From Aquabacter sp040755535 (GTDB lineage: Bacteria; Pseudomonadota; Alphaproteobacteria; Rhizobiales; Xanthobacteraceae), in NCBI GenBank assembly GCA_040755535.1, contig JBFMAV010000009.1, positions 1 to 64,000 on the forward strand: 64,000 nucleotides of DNA. The letters run 5' to 3'. Below, one piece after another: positions 7,666 to 16,523 of the stretch (positions within the stretch are counted from its first letter, which is position 1; the number at the start of each line of letters is the position of its first letter). The translations under genes were made by a program, and so were the position numbers. The notes under the pieces were generated by a model. It ran no database searches. It was given only the letters and a program-made list of their open reading frames with translations, and was not told the DNA's origin.

Positions 7666-9708
7666 TCAGATCAGCGGCTTGTGGCTGCCGTAGAAGCGCA
7701 GATTGAGGCTGGTGATGTCGTCGGCTTGCGGTGCGCCCCTCTCGAACTCCCGGATCGATCCGAGAACCTGCTGGGAGACTTCCTGGATGCTCCAGTTCTG
7801 GGCGCCTTGGGCGAGCAGGCTCTCCAGCCGACGCTCTCCATACAAGGCGCCGTCGATGTCGATCGCTTCCGTCACACCGTCCGTGAACAGGACCAGCGTG
7901 TCGCCGGGATCAAGATCGAACGAAACTTCCCGATAGACGAAGCCTTCCATCACCGCGACCGCCATGCCCGCCGTGCTTGGGACGGTGGTGATCGCGCCAT
8001 CGCGCGAGATCCGGTACGGCGGATTGTGGCCGGCATTCACATAGGTCACACGCCCCGTGTTCAGATCCAGCACGCCATAGAAGATGGTGACGAACAGCAT
8101 CTGTTCGTTTTCCATGGCGAGCAGGTCGTTCAGCCGCCGGATGCAACCGCTCGGCGAGCGTTCGAACAGTGCCGTGGAGCGCAGCAAGGTCCGCGAAATG
8201 GCCATGAAGAGCGCGGCGGGCACCCCCTTGCCGGACACGTCGGCCACGACGAAGCCCAAGGTCGACGGGTCAATGAGGAAGTAATCATAGAAGTCGCCGC
8301 CCACCTCCCGCGCCGGGGTCATGTGGGCATCCAGTTCGACGCGCGGATCCTCCGGAAATGCCTTGGGTAGGATCGCGAGTTGCACCTGCCGGGCAATCTC
8401 CAACTCCTGCTGAAGTCCGGCAAGCTTGGTCTTGGTGACCAGGGCTTCGCGCAATTCGACCACCATGGAGGACAGGCGGGTATGCTGTTCGACGATGCGA
8501 CGCGAGAGATCGTGCAGCACCCGCGCGAGACGGCGCAATTCGTCTTCTTCCGCACCGCTCTGCCGCGACAGCAGCGCGAGCACTTCCTCGCGGTCCGTCG
8601 GATCGATGGAATCCGCCAGCAACATGAGTTCGGTGGAAATCACCGTCTCCTGCCGGCGCCGCACGCGTTCGCGGTGCCGGCGTGTTTCGGCAAGCGCCTG
8701 TGCATTGCGCCGGAGGGCGGCGATGGCCTGCCCGATCCGGCCGATCTCGTCATCGCCGGAATGATCCAGAATGACCGAGGTGTCGCCGCGCGACAGCGCC
8801 TCAAGCACGCCGATCGCATTCTCCAGCGGGCGGAAGCTGAACCACAAGAACAGGTTCAGCCCAATGATACCGAGCAGGGCGAGGCCCACGCCGGCCAAGA
8901 TCGCCACCGATCGCAAGGTGTGCTGCGCCGTCCAGGCTGCGGTATTGTCCTTAAGGCTTACCAGTGCGCCGAGGGTGCCACCCGTGATGCCTTCGACGGG
9001 CACACTGGTCACCGAATAGATCCGGCCATCCACCGTCTCGCGCGTGTAAAGCGGTTGGCGCGGCGTGATGGCAAGTTGCGCAGCCTTCCAGAGGTCAGGG
9101 TCGGTGCTCGCGAGCACGCGATCGCGCACGGAGATCAAAGTGGCCTTCGCGCCCAGATTGTCCGCGAATCGCTGCACGGCCACCCGCGCGTCCCGGCCCA
9201 GAACGAGAACGACGGTTCCGCGCTGGGGCAAGGTCAAGGTCAAGGTCGCGACAATCAGCATGCGGTTGGCGGACACCAGCCGCGCACCAGCCGCGCGGTT
9301 GCCGGCAAAGGCGCGGTCGAGGGTTCCCGCGTCGAGAATGCCCCGGGCGGACGGCTCACCGAAGATGGTGGTGATGTCCCGCTCTTCCCCCACCACCTCG
9401 AAGACCACCGAATCATCCTCGACGACCCCCAGATCCGACAATGCCGCCATGACCCCCTGGCGGTTGGCGAAGGTCAGGGCGATCCGCATATTGGAATCGT
9501 CCTCGATGGAATCGAGTTGCTTCTGGAGGTCCGAAACCTGGACCGCGACGATCTCGCGCCAAAGGGCCGCCTGGCCGGAGATGGCGACGTCGGAGGTCCG
9601 CTCTTCCTCCAAGCGATCGCGCACGAGGCTCGCGCCCCAGAAGATGCCCATGAGCACGAGGAAGCCGAAGGCCGCCATCAGGGTGATGCGGGTGCGCAGC
9701 AGCATCAC
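7666..9708 (-). CDS. membrane HAMP-SpoIIE (RsbU-type) serine phosphatase
   Basis: PP2C-type phosphatase expected to dephosphorylate a STAS-domain antagonist in a partner-switching pathway. Layout of the 680 residues: TM helix 7-27; large periplasmic sensor about 28-265; TM helix about 267-292; HAMP about 292-345 (FRPLENAI start, DEIGRI end); coiled coil 345-440; SpoIIE domain 440-680. The metal-binding acidic motifs are all present: VGGDFYDY, VADVSGKG, LFTDGVTEA and ADDIT. The enzyme is therefore probably active, with periplasmic input passed through HAMP. The gene starts (GTG or the adjacent ATG) inside the stop codon of the upstream small sensor, indicating translational coupling. Candidate substrate: the STAS protein at 18145-18447 of the divergent arm. 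Confidence 0.92.
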   Translation of the reverse strand: MMLLRTRITLMAAFGFLVLMGIFWGASLVRDRLEEERTSDVAISGQAALWREIVAVQVSDLQKQLDSIEDDSNMRIALTFANRQGVMAALSDLGVVEDDSVVFEVVGEERDITTIFGEPSARGILDAGTLDRAFAGNRAAGARLVSANRMLIVATLTLTLPQRGTVVLVLGRDARVAVQRFADNLGAKATLISVRDRVLASTDPDLWKAAQLAITPRQPLYTRETVDGRIYSVTSVPVEGITGGTLGALVSLKDNTAAWTAQHTLRSVAILAGVGLALLGIIGLNLFLWFSFRPLENAIGVLEALSRGDTSVILDHSGDDEIGRIGQAIAALRRNAQALAETRRHRERVRRRQETVISTELMLLADSIDPTDREEVLALLSRQSGAEEDELRRLARVLHDLSRRIVEQHTRLSSMVVELREALVTKTKLAGLQQELEIARQVQLAILPKAFPEDPRVELDAHMTPAREVGGDFYDYFLIDPSTLGFVVADVSGKGVPAALFMAISRTLLRSTALFERSPSGCIRRLNDLLAMENEQMLFVTIFYGVLDLNTGRVTYVNAGHNPPYRISRDGAITTVPSTAGMAVAVMEGFVYREVSFDLDPGDTLVLFTDGVTEAIDIDGALYGERRLESLLAQGAQNWSIQEVSQQVLGSIREFERGAPQADDITSLNLRFYGSHKPLI

Positions 9709-10514
9709 ACGTCTCTCTGCGAAGGGGCCGCCGCCCGCGTCACCCGGCGGATGTGCTCGATATCCGCTCGCAAGCGGCCGTCAAAGTCCACCGCCAGCAA
9801 CTCATCCCCATAGGACTCGAAGGCCGCGCGGCGCTCGGCCATGCGCCGCTCGCCAGCGAAGAGCGCGCGGAAGGCGGCGGCGAGCGGGCCGCGGCCGGTG
9901 CTTCGCGAGACCTCTCCGGTCTGCCCAGCCGCAGCCGCCTGAAGCGCGACGGCCAGCCTGCGACGCCCGGACGCGAGCGAGGAACCGGCATAGAACGCAG
10001 CGGCGACGGCCGAAAGCGCGGCACAGACTGCCACCACCAACGCACCCCGCCAATACAGGCCGCTCAGCACGGAACTCAATGTCGCGGGCGTTGTGGTCAC
10101 GGCCACCTGACCAAAGGCCACGCCGTCGATGGAGACCGGTGCGACCACCGTATCCATGCCAACCAGGGGGCCAATGGCGCTGCGCACCTCTCGTCCGTCC
10201 GGTCCGCGCAGCACGATCCGGGTAAGCCCCGGCGTGCGCGCCAGCGTCTCGTTGAGATAAGTCTCGACGCCCGGCAAGAGCTTCAACGGGATGCCGAACC
10301 GCGATGCCTTCTCGAATTGCATGGCGAGGGAGCGCGCCACGGTCTCGCCGATCAGTCGGGCGTCCCGGCGCGCGGTATCTTCGACCTCGGTCTTGAACCA
10401 TTGCATCAGGATCAGCCCTGCGCTGCCGCCGACGATGCCGACCACGAGGAACGCGATCATTGCGCAGACCACGCGGTCTCTCGCCCGGCCGCCGAGCGGT
10501 GTCTCAGTCTTCAT
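9705..10514 (-). CDS. small membrane sensor protein, subtype A
   Basis: A 269-residue protein with a TM helix at about 15-37, a periplasmic domain of about 130 residues, a second TM helix at about 165-188 and a short cytoplasmic tail without HAMP, kinase or cyclase domain. The periplasmic part carries FGIPLKLLPGVETYL and IVLRGPDGREV, recalling single-Cache/PAS-like ligand sensors. The first of these closely matches AGVPLDRLVGVDSYL in the MFS-linked sensor of the divergent operon. The ATG at 10514 overlaps the end of the upstream sensor, and the stop overlaps the phosphatase start. I infer it is a receptor or accessory subunit for the phosphatase; no family name is certain. Confidence 0.78.
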   Translation of the reverse strand: MKTETPLGGRARDRVVCAMIAFLVVGIVGGSAGLILMQWFKTEVEDTARRDARLIGETVARSLAMQFEKASRFGIPLKLLPGVETYLNETLARTPGLTRIVLRGPDGREVRSAIGPLVGMDTVVAPVSIDGVAFGQVAVTTTPATLSSVLSGLYWRGALVVAVCAALSAVAAAFYAGSSLASGRRRLAVALQAAAAGQTGEVSRSTGRGPLAAAFRALFAGERRMAERRAAFESYGDELLAVDFDGRLRADIEHIRRVTRAAAPSQRDV

Positions 10515-11262
10515 CGTCGAGCGCCTCCAGCCGGGCCATGCCCTGTGCCAGGCGCGCGTCGTCCTCACGCCATCGCTCACGCACCTGAAGCGCCGCCCGC
10601 TCCAGCCCGCCACCCTGCCCAGCCGGGAAGGGTGTGGTGCCTGCGGTGTCCCGCAAAATGGCTGCGACTCGCCGGAAGGGCCGTCCCAGCCAGCCGGAGC
10701 AGACCAGCGCAATCGCCATGCCGACGGCGAATGCCCCGACGACGATGGCGGTGGCGTGCGCCGACACCGCAAGGGCCAGCGCCTCCATCCGCGCGATACG
10801 GTTCGCCCCGGACAAGGTCACCGCGATTCCGCCGGCGACGCCGAGATCGTTCTCAAAGCGCGTTCCGAAGATGGTTTCGCCGCGAAAACTCGAATGCCAA
10901 GTGCCTTCGGCGCGCAGCTTGCCCATCCACGTCGGATCGACCGGCTCGCCCACTGACCCGCGATCCGTGCTGTAGACCGAGCGGCCCGCAGCATTGAAAA
11001 TGTCGATTACTACGATCGAGGGATCGTTGGCCTTTTCCCGCTCGATGGTGGACTGAAGCAGGCCGATTTCATCAAGCGCGAGCCCGATGGACAGATTCGC
11101 TTCCGTGGTCTGGCGCAAAGCCCCGAGCAGATGGGCGGCACGGGCCTGCTCGATCTCGCCATTGACCCGCTCGCCGGCAAAGAAAGCCGCGCCGGGCAGA
11201 GCCAGCAACGTGACCGCGAGGGACACACCAATGACGAGGATGAGGCGACCGAAGAACGTCAT
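10504..11262 (-). CDS. small membrane sensor protein, subtype B
   Basis: A 252-residue protein: N-terminal TM helix (about 7-28), periplasmic domain with ANLSIGLALDEIGLL and VIDIFNAAGRSVYSTD, second TM helix (about 165-187), and a roughly 60-residue cytoplasmic tail rich in Arg, Glu and Leu that may form a helix. No catalytic domain is present. The periplasmic motif (I/V-D-x-x-G-R-x-x-x-S-x-D) is shared with the 215-residue protein encoded at 11523 on the opposite strand, so the two are probably paralogues. It is the first gene of the leftward operon; its stop lies 11 bases inside the next gene. It is predicted to sense a periplasmic ligand for the phosphatase. Confidence 0.78.
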   Translation of the reverse strand: MTFFGRLILVIGVSLAVTLLALPGAAFFAGERVNGEIEQARAAHLLGALRQTTEANLSIGLALDEIGLLQSTIEREKANDPSIVVIDIFNAAGRSVYSTDRGSVGEPVDPTWMGKLRAEGTWHSSFRGETIFGTRFENDLGVAGGIAVTLSGANRIARMEALALAVSAHATAIVVGAFAVGMAIALVCSGWLGRPFRRVAAILRDTAGTTPFPAGQGGGLERAALQVRERWREDDARLAQGMARLEALDDED

Positions 11263-11522
11263 GCCTGAGCTTGAAGCGCGAGAATGCGGCGGACGTTACC
11301 CGCATGGGCGGTTGCAAACCAGAGCAAACTGCGCAGACTTTGAAACCACGTACTTTTCCCCGGCCATCTTGCCCACCTCCCGGGAATTTTCGGTTTCGTC
11401 AAAATGTTGAATTCTTGCCCGCTTAGAATGTCGCTTCGGCCCGGACTGGCTGAGCGATCGACGGGGCGCATGTGCCGCGCCGAGGGGGATTTGGCAGCCG
11501 TGCGTTTCCTTGAGTTGGCGGC
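11263..11522. other. divergent intergenic region of the partner-switching island
   Basis: These 260 bases separate the two divergent sensor operons and must hold both promoters. They are more AT-rich than the flanking genes (for example around 11350-11420, with ACTTTTCC, GAATTTTCGGTTTCGTC and AAAATGTTGAATTC). I see no confident sigma70, sigma54 or operator match, and no terminator. Confidence 0.5.
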
Positions 11523-12170
11523 ATGATCCGCACGTCCCTTGGCCTGATCCTGCTGTTCGCGGTCATCGCGGCCGCATGCGTCGCGTTCGGCGCTTATTTC
11601 TCGCTCGTCACGCTTCAAACCGCGCATCGCAAGGCCGTGGAAACCCGATTTGGGGTGACCGCTGAGCGAATCGTGGGAAGTGCGCAGGCGGCCTCTGGAC
11701 TGGGCATCGCGCTGCCGGCGCAGACCACGCTCGCCGATCTTACGGGGCGCGAGGCCCGTCTGGACGCCGCGATCCTGTCCATCGACATCGTCGACCCCCA
11801 CGGAAGAGTCCTGTTCAGCAGCGATCCGGCCCGCATTTCGGATCGAGACGGCGGTCGCCCTGCCAACGCTGTGACCCGTATCATCGAGAACGATCTCGCC
11901 GCCGCCATCGGCCGCGTGGTTGTCCGATATGATCCGGGCGTTCTCGCGGAAGGCGAGGCGGCCCTTGAGAGTGAATTGCAGATCATGGCCATGCCGACGC
12001 TGGTGGGCTCGGCGCTCGCCACGATCCTCATCGGCCTGCTGCTGGCGGCCGGGCTCGGACGCGCCGCGCGCCGCGCGGCCGATCCCACGCAATGGCCGCG
12101 CGCGGCACGCTCCGCCCTGGCCGAAGCCGAAGCGGCCCATTCCGCCGTGCGGCCGGGAGAGTCGCCATGA
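11523..12170 (+). CDS. small membrane sensor protein, subtype B
   Basis: A 215-residue protein with a TM helix at about 5-28, a periplasmic domain of about 120 residues, a second TM helix at about 157-178, and a cytoplasmic tail of only about 35 residues. The periplasmic domain carries GLGIALPAQTTL and SIDIVDPHGRVLFSSD. These align by eye with the subtype B sensor on the other strand (IGLALDEIGLL and VIDIFNAAGRSVYSTD). It is the first gene of the rightward operon; its TGA overlaps the ATG of the MFS-sensor gene. With no output domain of its own, it must work by protein contact. Confidence 0.78.
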   Translation: MIRTSLGLILLFAVIAAACVAFGAYFSLVTLQTAHRKAVETRFGVTAERIVGSAQAASGLGIALPAQTTLADLTGREARLDAAILSIDIVDPHGRVLFSSDPARISDRDGGRPANAVTRIIENDLAAAIGRVVVRYDPGVLAEGEAALESELQIMAMPTLVGSALATILIGLLLAAGLGRAARRAADPTQWPRAARSALAEAEAAHSAVRPGESP

Positions 12171-14155
12171 TTGGATTGCGGGCCGGCATCTCCCTCGCCA
12201 TTGCCGTCGTTTTGTGTGGCGCGCTGGCCGCGATCGGTTTCGCCGCCCGCGATGCGGTGGAGCGCACCATCGTCCCCGCCATCGCCGCCCAAGCGGACTC
12301 GGTCGGGCGCTCGGCTGCGTCCCTGGTTGAGAGCGCCATATCGGCCGGCGTCCCGTTGGACCGCCTGGTCGGCGTGGATTCCTATCTGGAAAGCCTGCGA
12401 GGGGCCAATGGGGAACTGGCCGAACTGAAGCTTGTGGACACGAACGGGAGAATTCTGGGCAGTGCCGGAGCGCCGCCCGACGACGATCACGCCTCCCAGA
12501 TTGTCAACGCTGTGACCGCGCGTAACGGCGCGCCGCTCGCGAGCCTGATCATCACGATCGATCCCGGCGTGGTGTCCGATCAGGTCAACGCCTTGCTGGT
12601 GGATGTGGCGTTCATCGGCATCGTGTCTTTGCTGGTGGCGCTGGAGCTTGTGGCGCTGGTGGTCGGCGCGCGGGGCACCGAGGCGTTGGCCGCGCTGGAA
12701 AGCCGCGTGCGCTCGCTGTCCCAGGGGCGGCTGTGGATGCACACGGATGCGGTGGAGCAACTGCCGTTCGTTGCGCCGATCGACAAGCATGTCGCCCTGC
12801 TTCATGCCCGGCACGAAAAGGCCCGCGCGGAGGCTGCCCGGCGCGGCGACACGGAAGCGGTATTGAACCTTGATGCGCTGAGCGCGCGGACCGGCCTCGG
12901 CACGCTGCATGCGGGCGAGAACCATGCCGCCACCGTCATCCGCCCCGCGCTCTTCCTCTTCATGATGGCGGAGGAACTGGCGCGTCCGTTTTTGCCGCGC
13001 CTCGCCGGCACCATGTCGCCGGCGCATCTGGACCTCGGACGTGACCTCGCTCTCTCGCTTCCCATCGTGGTCTTCATGGCGGCGGTGGCGCTCAGCCAAT
13101 TGCCCTTCGCCGTTCTCTCCGAGCGCCTCGGACGGCGCCGGGGCTTCGTGATCGGCGCGGGACTTGCCGCCGTGTCCTATGTCGGGTCCGCCCTCGCGGC
13201 CGATTACTGGCTCTTCCTCGGAACCCGCGCCACGGCGGCGGTCGGCTACGCGCTGGTCTTCGTCTCGGCGCAAGGGCACGTCATCGACCATTCTCGCCCC
13301 CAGGAACGAACGGCCGCACTTGCTGTCTTCGTGCGCGCGATCATGGTGGCGGGCTTGTGCGGCCCTCCCATCGGCGGCGTGCTGGCCGATCGGCTGGGCG
13401 ATCACATGGCCTTTCTCGGCTCTGCCACCCTTGCCGTGCTCGGTCTTCTCGTGGCGGCGCTGTCCATGCCCCGGTCGGAACCGGTGCGTGACGCGGCGGG
13501 CGTCTCGGGCTCAGACCTCTTGGCAGCGCTCAAAGCCCCGCGTCTCGCCGCCTTGTTGTTCGGATGCGCCTTCCCAGCCAAATTCCTGCTGGTCGCCATC
13601 TGCTTCTTCCTGGTTCCCGTGGAGTTGCAGAAGCAGGGCTACAGCGCGGCGGCCATCGGCCGGCTCCAGATGATCTATCCGATCCTTATGGTGGCGGCGG
13701 TTCCCTTGTTCGCCAGCCTTGCGGAGCGGCACGACGCGCGGGCGGGCTTCGTGCTCACCGGCGGGCTGGTCGCGGGCGGCGGTGCCCTGCTGCTGCTGCT
13801 GGGAACCTCGCCCTGGATCGTCGCTGCCGTCCTGGCGCTCCTGGGTCTCGGGCAAGCCATGTCCATCGCTCCGCAATCCGCATTGGTGGCGGAGGCGGCA
13901 CGCCATGTCCCCGGCGGCCGATCTGCCGGCGTGCTCGGTCTGTTCCGCCTGATTGAGCGAACCGGCAACGCGACGGGGCCAGCCGCCGCTGGCTTCCTGC
14001 TCGCGACCGCTGGATTTGCTTCCGCGAGCGCGGGGATCGGTTTAATGGTGGTGCTCGGCGCTCTCGGATTCGCCCTGAGCGGACGATCCCGCGCATCCGG
14101 ACAGGACCGCGCAGGACCTGGCGAGGCCACATCGACAGAAGGCAGCAGGGTGTGA
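12167..14155 (+). CDS. subtype A sensor domain fused to an MFS transporter
   Basis: A 662-residue two-part protein. Residues 1-180 form a membrane sensor: a TM helix at about 5-25, a periplasmic domain with AGVPLDRLVGVDSYL and LKLVDTNGRILGSAG, and a TM helix at about 158-180. A linker of about 80 residues follows, then an MFS permease at about 265-645 with loop motifs SERLGRRRGF and GGVLADRLGD. The sensor part matches the stand-alone subtype A sensor of the divergent operon. The fusion suggests a transporter whose activity is gated by, or reports to, the same signal as the phosphatase. Substrate unknown. ATG chosen at the 4-base overlap with the previous gene; a farther upstream in-frame start would run into that gene. 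The stop overlaps the next start. Confidence 0.82.
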   Translation: MIGLRAGISLAIAVVLCGALAAIGFAARDAVERTIVPAIAAQADSVGRSAASLVESAISAGVPLDRLVGVDSYLESLRGANGELAELKLVDTNGRILGSAGAPPDDDHASQIVNAVTARNGAPLASLIITIDPGVVSDQVNALLVDVAFIGIVSLLVALELVALVVGARGTEALAALESRVRSLSQGRLWMHTDAVEQLPFVAPIDKHVALLHARHEKARAEAARRGDTEAVLNLDALSARTGLGTLHAGENHAATVIRPALFLFMMAEELARPFLPRLAGTMSPAHLDLGRDLALSLPIVVFMAAVALSQLPFAVLSERLGRRRGFVIGAGLAAVSYVGSALAADYWLFLGTRATAAVGYALVFVSAQGHVIDHSRPQERTAALAVFVRAIMVAGLCGPPIGGVLADRLGDHMAFLGSATLAVLGLLVAALSMPRSEPVRDAAGVSGSDLLAALKAPRLAALLFGCAFPAKFLLVAICFFLVPVELQKQGYSAAAIGRLQMIYPILMVAAVPLFASLAERHDARAGFVLTGGLVAGGGALLLLLGTSPWIVAAVLALLGLGQAMSIAPQSALVAEAARHVPGGRSAGVLGLFRLIERTGNATGPAAAGFLLATAGFASASAGIGLMVVLGALGFALSGRSRASGQDRAGPGEATSTEGSRV

Positions 14156-15174
14156 TCGACCGGCGTTCACTTCTTTCCCTGGGACTGGGCGCGGGCGCCG
14201 CCGGACTGACGGGCGTCGCTCCCTCGCGCGCGCAACAGGTCGTTCAGGAGCGGCCCTTCCGTATCCTGATGCTCACGTTCCGTGGCGAGACCGAGGTGGA
14301 GCGGGGCTTCCGCTATTTCTTTGATGCGTCCGGCGTCAACGCGGACTTCATGATGCGCGACGTCGACCGGAACGCGGCGCGGGTGAAGCCGATCCTTGAC
14401 GAGGTGCTGCCGACCTTCAAGCCCGACCTGATCTATACCTATGGCACGCCCAACACGCTTGCGGTGGTCGGCCCCTACGACGCCCCCCCCGATGCCCCGT
14501 TCGTGCGGAACATCCCGGTGGTCTTCGCACTGGTCGCCGCGCCGGTGCGCAGCAAGATCGCACCCTCGACCGCTTCATCCGGCCGCAATGTGACGGGCGC
14601 GGTGCATGTGGTGCCGACCGACGTGCAGATGCGCGCCATGCAGACCTACAAGCCCTTCTCCAAGGTCGGCGTCATCTATTCGCCCAATGAGACCAATTCG
14701 CTCGTGATCGTGAAGGAGATCCAGTCCTTCTGCGATTCCATCGGTGCCACCCTCATTGCCCAGCCGCTCAATATGTCGGGCAACCTGCCGACGGGGGACG
14801 GGGTGGAGCAATTCGTGCGGGACATGCGCGCCAAAGGCGCGGACTGGCTCTATCTGCCGCCGGACACCTTCATCGCGACCATCTTCAACCGCATCGCGCC
14901 GGTCGCCATAGACGTGGGTCTGCCCACCTTCGGGTCGACGGAATTCTTCCTGCGGGACGGCGAGGGTCTGGTTGGGCTGGTCTCGCGCTATTACTCGGTG
15001 GGCCAGCTGGCCGCCTCCAAAGCCATCGAGATCCTGGTTCAGCATCGCCCGCCGCAGGACATTCCGATCGAGACACTCAAGCGGTTCGCGCTGATCATCA
15101 ATATGAAGGTGGCCAAGCAGCTCGGCATCTATCCTCCGATCGTCATGCTGAACTACGCGGAGATCATTGCGTGA
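14152..15174 (+). CDS. ABC-type substrate-binding protein (TrpX/YtrF-like, PF04392 type)
   Basis: Periplasmic binding protein of 340 residues. A Tat/Sec-type signal (DRRSLLSLGLGAGAAGL, ending near SRAQ at about residue 28) is followed by a two-lobed type I fold: LMLTFRGETEVERGF, DLIYTYGTPNTLAVVG, KVGVIYSPNETNS and LPTFGSTEFFLRDGEGLVG. The family usually binds amino acids or other small organic ligands. The GTG start overlaps the previous stop. No ABC permease or ATPase gene is nearby, and the gene sits between a sensor-transporter and a partner-switching kinase, so it is more likely a signal receptor that docks on the membrane sensors than a transport subunit (inference). Confidence 0.86.
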   Translation: MIDRRSLLSLGLGAGAAGLTGVAPSRAQQVVQERPFRILMLTFRGETEVERGFRYFFDASGVNADFMMRDVDRNAARVKPILDEVLPTFKPDLIYTYGTPNTLAVVGPYDAPPDAPFVRNIPVVFALVAAPVRSKIAPSTASSGRNVTGAVHVVPTDVQMRAMQTYKPFSKVGVIYSPNETNSLVIVKEIQSFCDSIGATLIAQPLNMSGNLPTGDGVEQFVRDMRAKGADWLYLPPDTFIATIFNRIAPVAIDVGLPTFGSTEFFLRDGEGLVGLVSRYYSVGQLAASKAIEILVQHRPPQDIPIETLKRFALIINMKVAKQLGIYPPIVMLNYAEIIA

Positions 15175-15851
15175 TGTCCGCCTCTGCCGCGACGTCGGCG
15201 GAGCCGCTGCTCACCTGGCGCGAGCTTGGGCCTGACGACCTGGACGCGCTGGACGACCTGCACCGGCTTTCCATGGGTCCTGTCGTGCGGCCGGAGATCG
15301 TGAAGCCGGAATCCAAGGCCTATTTCCAAAGCATCCTCCTGGGTCGCGGCCAAGTGATCGGTGCGTTCGCGCCCCATCTGGTCGCCTATGGAATTCTTCA
15401 GCACGATCACGCCCCGGCCGATCGATGGGAGGATGAGCTCAAGGTCGCCGAGAATACGCCGATCGGCCGGCTCGCGGGGGCGTCCGTCCATCCCGAGTTT
15501 CGGGGACGGCGCCTTCAGCGGGCGACCGTGAGCGCGCGGATCGCCATGGCGCCGCGCGGCATGCTGCTGTTTTCAACCGCAGCCCCCGCCAACACGCCCA
15601 GTTGGACCAACCTGCTCGCGGAGGGGTTCAACGTCCACCGCATCGTGATGCGTTATGGCGGCTATGCCCGCTACCTCATGGTGCGCGATCGGGCGCTTTA
15701 CGATCAGACGCGCGCGGTGGTGGTGGATCCCCTGGACAGCGAGCGGCAGGCGGAATTGTTCGCGCAGGACTGGCATGGATTTGCCCGCGCGCGCCTTGCC
15801 GGTGGAGGTGCGGGCCTGCTGTTTGCGCCCCGGCTGTCCCGTCTGACCTGA
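15171..15851 (+). CDS. GNAT-like acetyltransferase
   Basis: A 226-residue cytoplasmic protein with features of a GNAT fold. An N-terminal strand-helix resembles acyltransferase starts (LTWRELGPDDLDALDDLH). A core motif AGASVHPEFRGRRLQRATV stands where GNAT proteins bind acetyl-CoA (V-x-P-x-x-R-x-x-x-L), followed by a region with NLLAEGFNVHRIVMRYGGYARYL. The substrate is unknown. GTG and the adjacent ATG are both possible starts, overlapping the stop of the binding-protein gene. In this operon it may modify a signalling protein or a ligand of the system. GNAT membership is likely but based on one motif. Confidence 0.68.
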   Translation: MMSASAATSAEPLLTWRELGPDDLDALDDLHRLSMGPVVRPEIVKPESKAYFQSILLGRGQVIGAFAPHLVAYGILQHDHAPADRWEDELKVAENTPIGRLAGASVHPEFRGRRLQRATVSARIAMAPRGMLLFSTAAPANTPSWTNLLAEGFNVHRIVMRYGGYARYLMVRDRALYDQTRAVVVDPLDSERQAELFAQDWHGFARARLAGGGAGLLFAPRLSRLT

Positions 15852-15986
15852 TCGACCCGCGCCTTTCCAAGATGAGCGCCATGGATTGCCGCCGCCGCCG
15901 CGGGCGGATAGCTTTGGATTGGAATGCGTGATCCTGGGTCGGGCATGGTCTCCCCGAGCGTCACCGGCCACTGGCAAAGCCGAACA

Positions 15987-16466
15987 ATGACCCAAGACGA
16001 CGGGCCCCGCGTGACCATGACCAACCAACTTGATCCCGAAATTTTGTCCTTCATCGACATCGAGGCCGTGGTCGACGAGATCGCGAAAGTGTCCATCTGG
16101 ATGGAGGAATTGGAGCAGCGGGACAATTGGCCGGTGCAGATTCGCTTCGGACTGGAATTGTCGGTGGAAGAGGCACTCGCCAACGTCATCACCCACGCCT
16201 TCGAGGGCGGAGCGGCCGACCCGCTGATCCGCGTCGAGTATTTCCGGCCGTCACCTGAGAGTGTCGGCATGCGCATCCTGGACAATGGCCCCGCTTTTGA
16301 CCCGACAGCCGTTGAGAGCCCGATTCTGGCAGAAGATGTGGACAGCGCGCGGATCGGCGGACACGGCGTGCGCCTCATGCGCCACTTCCTCAGCCATATC
16401 GGCTATCTGCGTCGCGATGACCTCAATCAGCTGACACTCGTTGCGGGGCCAAAGACCCAGGACTGA
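15987..16466 (+). CDS. RsbW-type anti-sigma factor/serine kinase ATPase
   Basis: GHKL ATPase of the anti-sigma regulatory factor type. The N box (EEALANVITHAF), G1 box (DNGPAFDP) and G2 box (GGHGVRLM) are in the right order. In known partner-switching systems this protein phosphorylates a STAS antagonist on Ser and releases or captures a target protein. Here the antagonist is probably the STAS protein two genes downstream. The start is uncertain: ATG at 15924, 15945, 15987 and 16017 are in frame and none has a strong ribosome-binding site. 15987 is a compromise just ahead of the conserved fold. The gene lies about 130 bp after the GNAT gene and about 57 bp before the Na/Pi gene. Confidence 0.85.
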   Translation: MTQDDGPRVTMTNQLDPEILSFIDIEAVVDEIAKVSIWMEELEQRDNWPVQIRFGLELSVEEALANVITHAFEGGAADPLIRVEYFRPSPESVGMRILDNGPAFDPTAVESPILAEDVDSARIGGHGVRLMRHFLSHIGYLRRDDLNQLTLVAGPKTQD

Positions 16467-16523
16467 TTGCGATCTCCCTGCTCACGTCGGGCCGCGGCCG
16501 CGGCTGTTCCATGAAGGTGTCCC

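Noticed and set aside
11480..11522. Second sigma54 promoter (TTGGCAG region) before the rightward operon
   Set aside because: The -12 element is missing at the correct spacing from the GG.
11615..13405. 596-codon open frame on the minus strand over the sensor and MFS genes
   Set aside because: Antisense of two well-supported genes; no homology pattern, high Arg/His content typical of shadow frames.
14152..15174. Complete ABC importer
   Set aside because: Only the binding protein is present; no permease or ATPase gene in the neighbourhood.
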